39,418 nucleotides of DNA from Planctomycetota bacterium. GTDB taxonomy: Bacteria > Planctomycetota > JAJSAM01. Location of the stretch: contig JALOQY010000016.1 of assembly GCA_025459285.1 (NCBI GenBank), positions 1-39,418 of the forward strand. The letters run 5' to 3'. Positions 38,402 through 39,418 of the stretch are shown one piece after another. Every line of letters starts with the position of its first letter. Position 1 is the stretch's first letter. A program made the position numbers and the translations under genes. Below the pieces are notes generated by a model. The model made no database searches. It was not told the origin of the DNA and was given only the letters and a program-made list of their open reading frames with translations.

Positions 38402-39418
38402 GCAACATGCGCCTCGACATGTCCCTCCAGCAGCGACCGGAGCTCCAGCTTCGCCTCGCGCCGCAGATCATCCAGTCGATCGAGATCCTGCAGCTCCCCG
38501 CGCTCGACCTGAAGGACATGATCGAGGAGGAACTGCTCGAGAACGAGACTCTCGAGGTCCGGGACGCTCCGGAGGTCCGCGAGCCCACGCCCCTCGACCG
38601 GGCGAACCGGGAGGCCCACGAGAACGAGGAGTTCGAGGCCGCGTACGACCGGCTCGAACGGATGATGGAGGACGAGGGCTCCTACAGTTACGCCCGCCGG
38701 CGGCCCGAGCTGACGGAGGATGGCAAGGACAAGAAGCTCGAGGCGCTCCAGAACACGGCCGCGCGCGCCCCCGGACTGAAGGAGAGCCTCATCGCGCAGC
38801 TCACCTTCGAGAGCGTCCCCGACCGTCTCGTGCCGCTCGTGCGGGCGATCATCTACTCGCTCGACGAGGCCGGCTACCTCCTGTATCCCCTGGAGGAAGT
38901 CCTCCGCATCGTCAACGGGAACGCGGAGTGCGAGGAACCGTGGACGACGGAGGAGGCCGAGGCGGCCATCCGGATCGTCCAGGACCTCGAACCGCGGGGG
39001 GTGGGTGCGCGGAACCTCGCCGAGGGGCTGTTCCTCCAGATCAAGGACGACGCCGAGGACGTCGATCTCATGCGTCGCCTCGTACGCGACCACCTCGACG
39101 AGGTGGAGAAGAACCGGGTGCCGAAGATCGCCCGGGATCTCGGGGTCTCCGTGGAGAAGGTCAACGAGTTGATCGAGCGGGTGGCGCGACTCGACCCCCG
39201 GCCGGGGGCGGCCCTGGCTTCGACGGAGACCTACTACATCACCCCGGATGTGATGCTCGAGTGGGAGGACGGGGACTACCAGGTGCGGCTGGAGAACGGC
39301 TACATCCCGGCTCTCCGGATCAGCCCGCGGTACCTCCGCCTCCTCCACGATCACCGGCAGGACCCCAAGGTCCGCGAGCACATCAAGAAGAAGATCGAGG
39401 CCGCGCGCTGGCTCATCG
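38398..39418 (+). CDS. rpoN: RNA polymerase sigma-54 factor (5' part, runs off the window)
   Basis: Directs RNA polymerase to -24/-12 promoters under control of AAA+ activators. About 340 residues are present and the frame is open at the window end. Region I is the Gln/Leu-rich activator-contact segment (RPELQLRLAPQIIQSIEILQ), followed by an acidic region II and the core-binding region III with LEPRGVGARNL and LDPRPGAAL. The DNA-binding RpoN box lies beyond the window. The ATG at 38398 gives the usual N-terminus. Confidence 0.95.
   Translation, partial: MSNMRLDMSLQQRPELQLRLAPQIIQSIEILQLPALDLKDMIEEELLENETLEVRDAPEVREPTPLDRANREAHENEEFEAAYDRLERMMEDEGSYSYARRRPELTEDGKDKKLEALQNTAARAPGLKESLIAQLTFESVPDRLVPLVRAIIYSLDEAGYLLYPLEEVLRIVNGNAECEEPWTTEEAEAAIRIVQDLEPRGVGARNLAEGLFLQIKDDAEDVDLMRRLVRDHLDEVEKNRVPKIARDLGVSVEKVNELIERVARLDPRPGAALASTETYYITPDVMLEWEDGDYQVRLENGYIPALRISPRYLRLLHDHRQDPKVREHIKKKIEAARWLI

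Noticed and set aside
1-39418. CRISPR arrays, tRNA, rRNA, insertion sequences or phage genes
   Set aside because: No repeat-spacer pattern, tRNA cloverleaf, rRNA segment, transposase or integrase was recognised in the window.

Overview
The window is one continuous stretch of very GC-rich (about 70 %) bacterial chromosome. Its housekeeping genes are bacterial: rpoN, dnaX-ybaB-recR, ruvB, lipA, a sensor-kinase/regulator pair and a large bacterial SRP RNA. A TonB-dependent receptor, lipoprotein signals and sigma-54 point to a diderm organism. Genes for late quinone synthesis (ubiE-, ubiX- and ubiA-type) fit a respiring cell, probably one making menaquinone. Large repeat-rich exported proteins and a eukaryotic-type Ser/Thr kinase are compatible with an uncultured Planctomycetota-like or related lineage, but the phylum cannot be fixed from this sequence alone.

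Layout. 1-4218: the 3' end of a TonB receptor and a giant exported protein with about ten CarboxypepD_reg-like repeats. 4340-7722: a serine-biosynthesis operon (DUF1015 protein, serA, serC) with a candidate promoter and a clear intrinsic terminator. 7787-9994: a large secreted DUF3352-like protein, ended by a hairpin that also overlaps the next promoter. 10076-15303: five tightly overlapping genes (threonine aldolase, phosphohexomutase, lipA, SAM hydroxide adenosyltransferase, larC). 15377-16682: a Ser/Thr kinase broken by a frameshift. 16654-19779 (minus): aminotransferase, alpha/beta hydrolase, membrane metallophosphoesterase. 19860-23694: SH3/coiled-coil protein, histidine kinase, NtrC-like regulator. 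23691-27172 (minus): ruvB, a SpoIID-like lipoprotein with an apparent CTG start, and a TPR-like membrane protein. 27348-30335: ubiE-like, CPBP protease-like, ubiX, ubiA-like.

30365-34087 is the most unusual part. A compact operon encodes a winged-helix-like protein, three small basic-to-acidic helical proteins with amphipathic N-termini, and a Vps4-like AAA ATPase with an N-terminal MIT-like domain. The third small protein closely resembles eukaryotic and archaeal CHMP2/Vps2-type ESCRT-III subunits. I read this as an ESCRT-III/Vps4 membrane-remodelling system inside a bacterial chromosome. A three-helix membrane protein (34106-35074) follows and may belong to it.

35122-38132 holds the SRP RNA followed by dnaX-ybaB-recR, the same order as in Bacillus. 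38398 to the end is the start of rpoN. Three related intergenic palindromes (4237-4288, 28749-28809, 38225-38271) form a small dispersed repeat family, and a TAGAAT-like -10 element recurs upstream of many transcription units, sometimes so close to the start codon that leaderless messages are likely.
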